From positions 1 through 5,237 of the forward strand of contig JBJEYH010000160.1 of NCBI GenBank assembly GCA_051886675.1: DNA of 5,237 nt, read 5' to 3'. Each line of letters opens with the position of its first letter. The stretch's first letter is position 1. The notes below the pieces were generated by a model. The model did not search any database, had not been told where the DNA came from, and worked only from the letters and a program-made list of their open reading frames with translations. A program made the translations under genes and the position numbers. Of this stretch, positions 3,631-5,237 are shown piece by piece. This DNA comes from UBA11524 sp051886675. Lineage in GTDB: Bacteria > Bacillota > Clostridia > Christensenellales > Aristaeellaceae.

Positions 3631-5237
3631 ATGAAACGATTCCTGCGCCTGCTCTGCGTGCTGCTGTGCCTGACGCTGCTGCCCCTGCCCGCCCTGGGCG
3701 AGGACAGCGCGCCCAGCGTCCGCGTGCTGCTGCGGCGTCTCAACCTCACCGACCGCGCCGACCTCATCCTGGACGGCGTGTATACCGCTGCCACCGGCGG
3801 CACGGCCATCATGGCCTTTCCCAAGGGCAGCCAGGTCACCGTGCAGATCCGCAGCGGACAGCTGTACCTGTTCTATCAGGGCATGAGCCTGCAGGTGGGC
3901 GAAAGCATCCGCTTCATCCGCAACGCCTCGGACAGCGCCGACCTGGAGGGCATCCGCTTCACCGAGGGCGGCAACCTCTATCCCGGCGATCTGCGGCTGT
4001 CCATCGAGGGCGGTCTGCTGCAGCCCATCCTCACCCTGTCCGTGGAGGACTATCTCCAGGGCGTGGTGCCCTATGAGATGAGCAACAGCTTCCCCCTGGA
4101 GGCCCTCAAGGCCCAGGCCGTATGCGCCCGCACCTACGCGCTGTCCAAAGTGAACGCCTCCGCCGCCTACGACCTGGTGGACACCACCAACGATCAGGTG
4201 TTCCGCGGGGTGAACACGGCCAATACCAACGCCATCCGCGCCGTGAAGGAGACTGCCGGTGTGGTGGGCACCTTCAACGGTCAGCTGGCCACCTGCTTCT
4301 ACAGCGCGTCCAACGGCGGGCAGACCGAGCTGGTGGAGCATGTGTGGAGCGGCGGGGGCGACTACAGCTACTACGCCATGACCGACGACCCCTACGATCT
4401 GGAGAATCCGGAGAGCGTGGTTCGCCGGGCGAAAATCCCCAAGACCGGCAGCGTATCCAGCGCCCTCACCGCCCTGCTGGCGGACGCCATTGCCGATGCA
4501 ATGCAGTCCCGGGGCTTTGGCAGCGGCGGGGAATGCCTGCGGGTGGATTCCGTCACCGCCATGAGTCTGGGCGACCCCCGCTACGACGAGCCCAGCCGCC
4601 TGATGACCACCCTGACCCTGACCTTCACCTGGTCGGGGCGGAAGGTGCTGTCCACCCCGGAGCCCGCGGCCACCGCGGAGGACAGCGAAATCTCCCTCTT
4701 CGCCACGGATACGCCCATTCCCGTGGTGACGCCCGCCCCCACCGGCGACGAGGCCACCCCGACCCCCACCGCGGAGCCCTCCCCCACCCCGGCCCCGACC
4801 CCCGTGTACAGCGAGTATGAGGCCGTGGCCGACCCCGTCACCGTGACCATCGACCTTTTCCCCGGCGGGGTGCGCGCGCTGAACCTGTCCATCTACGGCG
4901 CGGACAACGAGATGATCACCCTCGCCGAAACGGACACCCACTTCATCCTGGAGGCACGGCGCTACGGCCACGGCGTGGGCATGAGCCAACGGGGCGCCCA
5001 GTGGATGGCCGGCAGGTACGGCATGCTCTTCCATGAGATCCTCGCCTTCTACTATCCGGGCATGACCCTCATGCGCGTGCAGGCCGGGGAGGCGGTGCTG
5101 CCCACCGCCCAGCCGGAGCTGGCCAATTCCCCCGCGCCGCCCGCCACGCCCACGCCCCGGCCCACCCTGATGCCCGTCACCACCGATCAGCTGCCCGAGG
5201 GCGCGTACCTGGCCAGCGTGGAGGGCATTGACGACGA
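3631..5237 (+). CDS. Secreted SpoIID/LytB-domain protein (3' end beyond window)
   Basis: 535 codons are visible without a stop; the gene runs off the window. Residues 1-23 form a signal peptide (KR, hydrophobic 5-22, likely cut after ALG), without a lipobox. The SpoIID/LytB domain follows: VEDYLQGVVPYEM (138-150), where E149 aligns with the catalytic Glu of SpoIID lytic transglycosylases; PLEALKAQAVCARTYAL (155-171); QVFRG (189-193); FYSASNGGQTE (223-233); and YGHGVGMSQRGAQWMA (445-460) plus FYYPGM (473-478). A Pro/Thr-rich stretch (about 360-391) interrupts the domain, and a second (501-512) follows it. SpoIID of B. subtilis is about 343 aa, so this is much longer. By family it would act outside the membrane on denuded glycan strands, in engulfment if it is the sporulation SpoIID or in vegetative wall or spore-germination turnover if a paralogue. 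No neighbour decides between these. The family's usual Cys in the SxCGG-type segment is Asn228 here. Confidence 0.9.
   Translation, partial: MKRFLRLLCVLLCLTLLPLPALGEDSAPSVRVLLRRLNLTDRADLILDGVYTAATGGTAIMAFPKGSQVTVQIRSGQLYLFYQGMSLQVGESIRFIRNASDSADLEGIRFTEGGNLYPGDLRLSIEGGLLQPILTLSVEDYLQGVVPYEMSNSFPLEALKAQAVCARTYALSKVNASAAYDLVDTTNDQVFRGVNTANTNAIRAVKETAGVVGTFNGQLATCFYSASNGGQTELVEHVWSGGGDYSYYAMTDDPYDLENPESVVRRAKIPKTGSVSSALTALLADAIADAMQSRGFGSGGECLRVDSVTAMSLGDPRYDEPSRLMTTLTLTFTWSGRKVLSTPEPAATAEDSEISLFATDTPIPVVTPAPTGDEATPTPTAEPSPTPAPTPVYSEYEAVADPVTVTIDLFPGGVRALNLSIYGADNEMITLAETDTHFILEARRYGHGVGMSQRGAQWMAGRYGMLFHEILAFYYPGMTLMRVQAGEAVLPTAQPELANSPAPPATPTPRPTLMPVTTDQLPEGAYLASVEGIDD
4730..4806 (+). repeat. 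C-rich low-complexity tract encoding a Pro/Thr linker, with G-quadruplex motif on the minus strand
   Basis: Within the SpoIID-like gene, the coding strand becomes almost pure C/A/G runs encoding repeated TP/AP dipeptides (ATPTPT, PSPTPAPTP). The last part has four C-runs at 4781-4785, 4787-4790, 4793-4796 and 4799-4803 separated by A, GG and GA. The minus (template) strand therefore carries four G-runs with loops of one to two bases, an unusually tight quadruplex motif. The dipeptide repetition suggests growth by slippage or strong codon constraint (CCC and ACC favoured). Confidence 0.6.

Noticed and set aside
3583..5034. Minus-strand 483-codon open frame
   Set aside because: It is antisense to the SpoIID-like gene, with low-complexity Gly/His/Val-rich composition. 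The plus-strand frame has a signal peptide, a strong Shine-Dalgarno site and family motifs.

Overview
The window reads as GC-rich chromosomal DNA from a Gram-positive, probably endospore-forming bacterium of the Bacillota (class Clostridia). The lineage call is an inference. It rests on a SpoIID/LytB-family gene, strong AGGAGG-type ribosome binding sites, a comEC gene followed closely by another gene start in a way typical of comEC-holA loci, Pro/Thr ('TPTP') linkers of the kind common in GC-rich gut Clostridia, and palindromic intergenic repeats resembling those I recall from such genomes.

Layout. Positions 1-3012 hold a compact minus-strand operon, read right to left. A well-formed sigma-A-type promoter (3039-3067) drives a 238-aa cytoplasmic metallo-beta-lactamase (MBL) fold hydrolase (2296-3012). 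Its stop codon overlaps the start of comEC (32-2299) by an ATGA junction. comEC encodes a complete 755-aa DNA-uptake channel protein. Ten bases after comEC a third gene begins (1-21). Only seven codons are visible, and gene order suggests holA.

Positions 3068-3600 are an intergenic region of about 530 bp between divergent genes. I see no credible gene there. It is crowded with structure: at least seven short perfect or near-perfect inverted repeats, a 25-bp direct repeat (one mismatch) repeated at a 68-bp offset, and a four-run G-quadruplex motif lying between the two repeat copies. Only its two edges look like ordinary promoter/UTR sequence.

Positions 3631-5237 carry a plus-strand gene, open at the window's right edge, for a secreted SpoIID/LytB-domain protein (535 codons visible). 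It keeps the SpoIID core motifs, including the putative catalytic Glu, but has a long Pro/Thr-rich insertion inside the domain and a second Pro-rich linker after it.

The two sides are functionally separate: DNA uptake/housekeeping on the left, peptidoglycan remodelling (sporulation or vegetative) on the right. I found no phage, transposase, CRISPR, tRNA or rRNA. The genes belong to known families. The least explained part is the structured intergenic region, followed by the odd architecture of the SpoIID-like protein.
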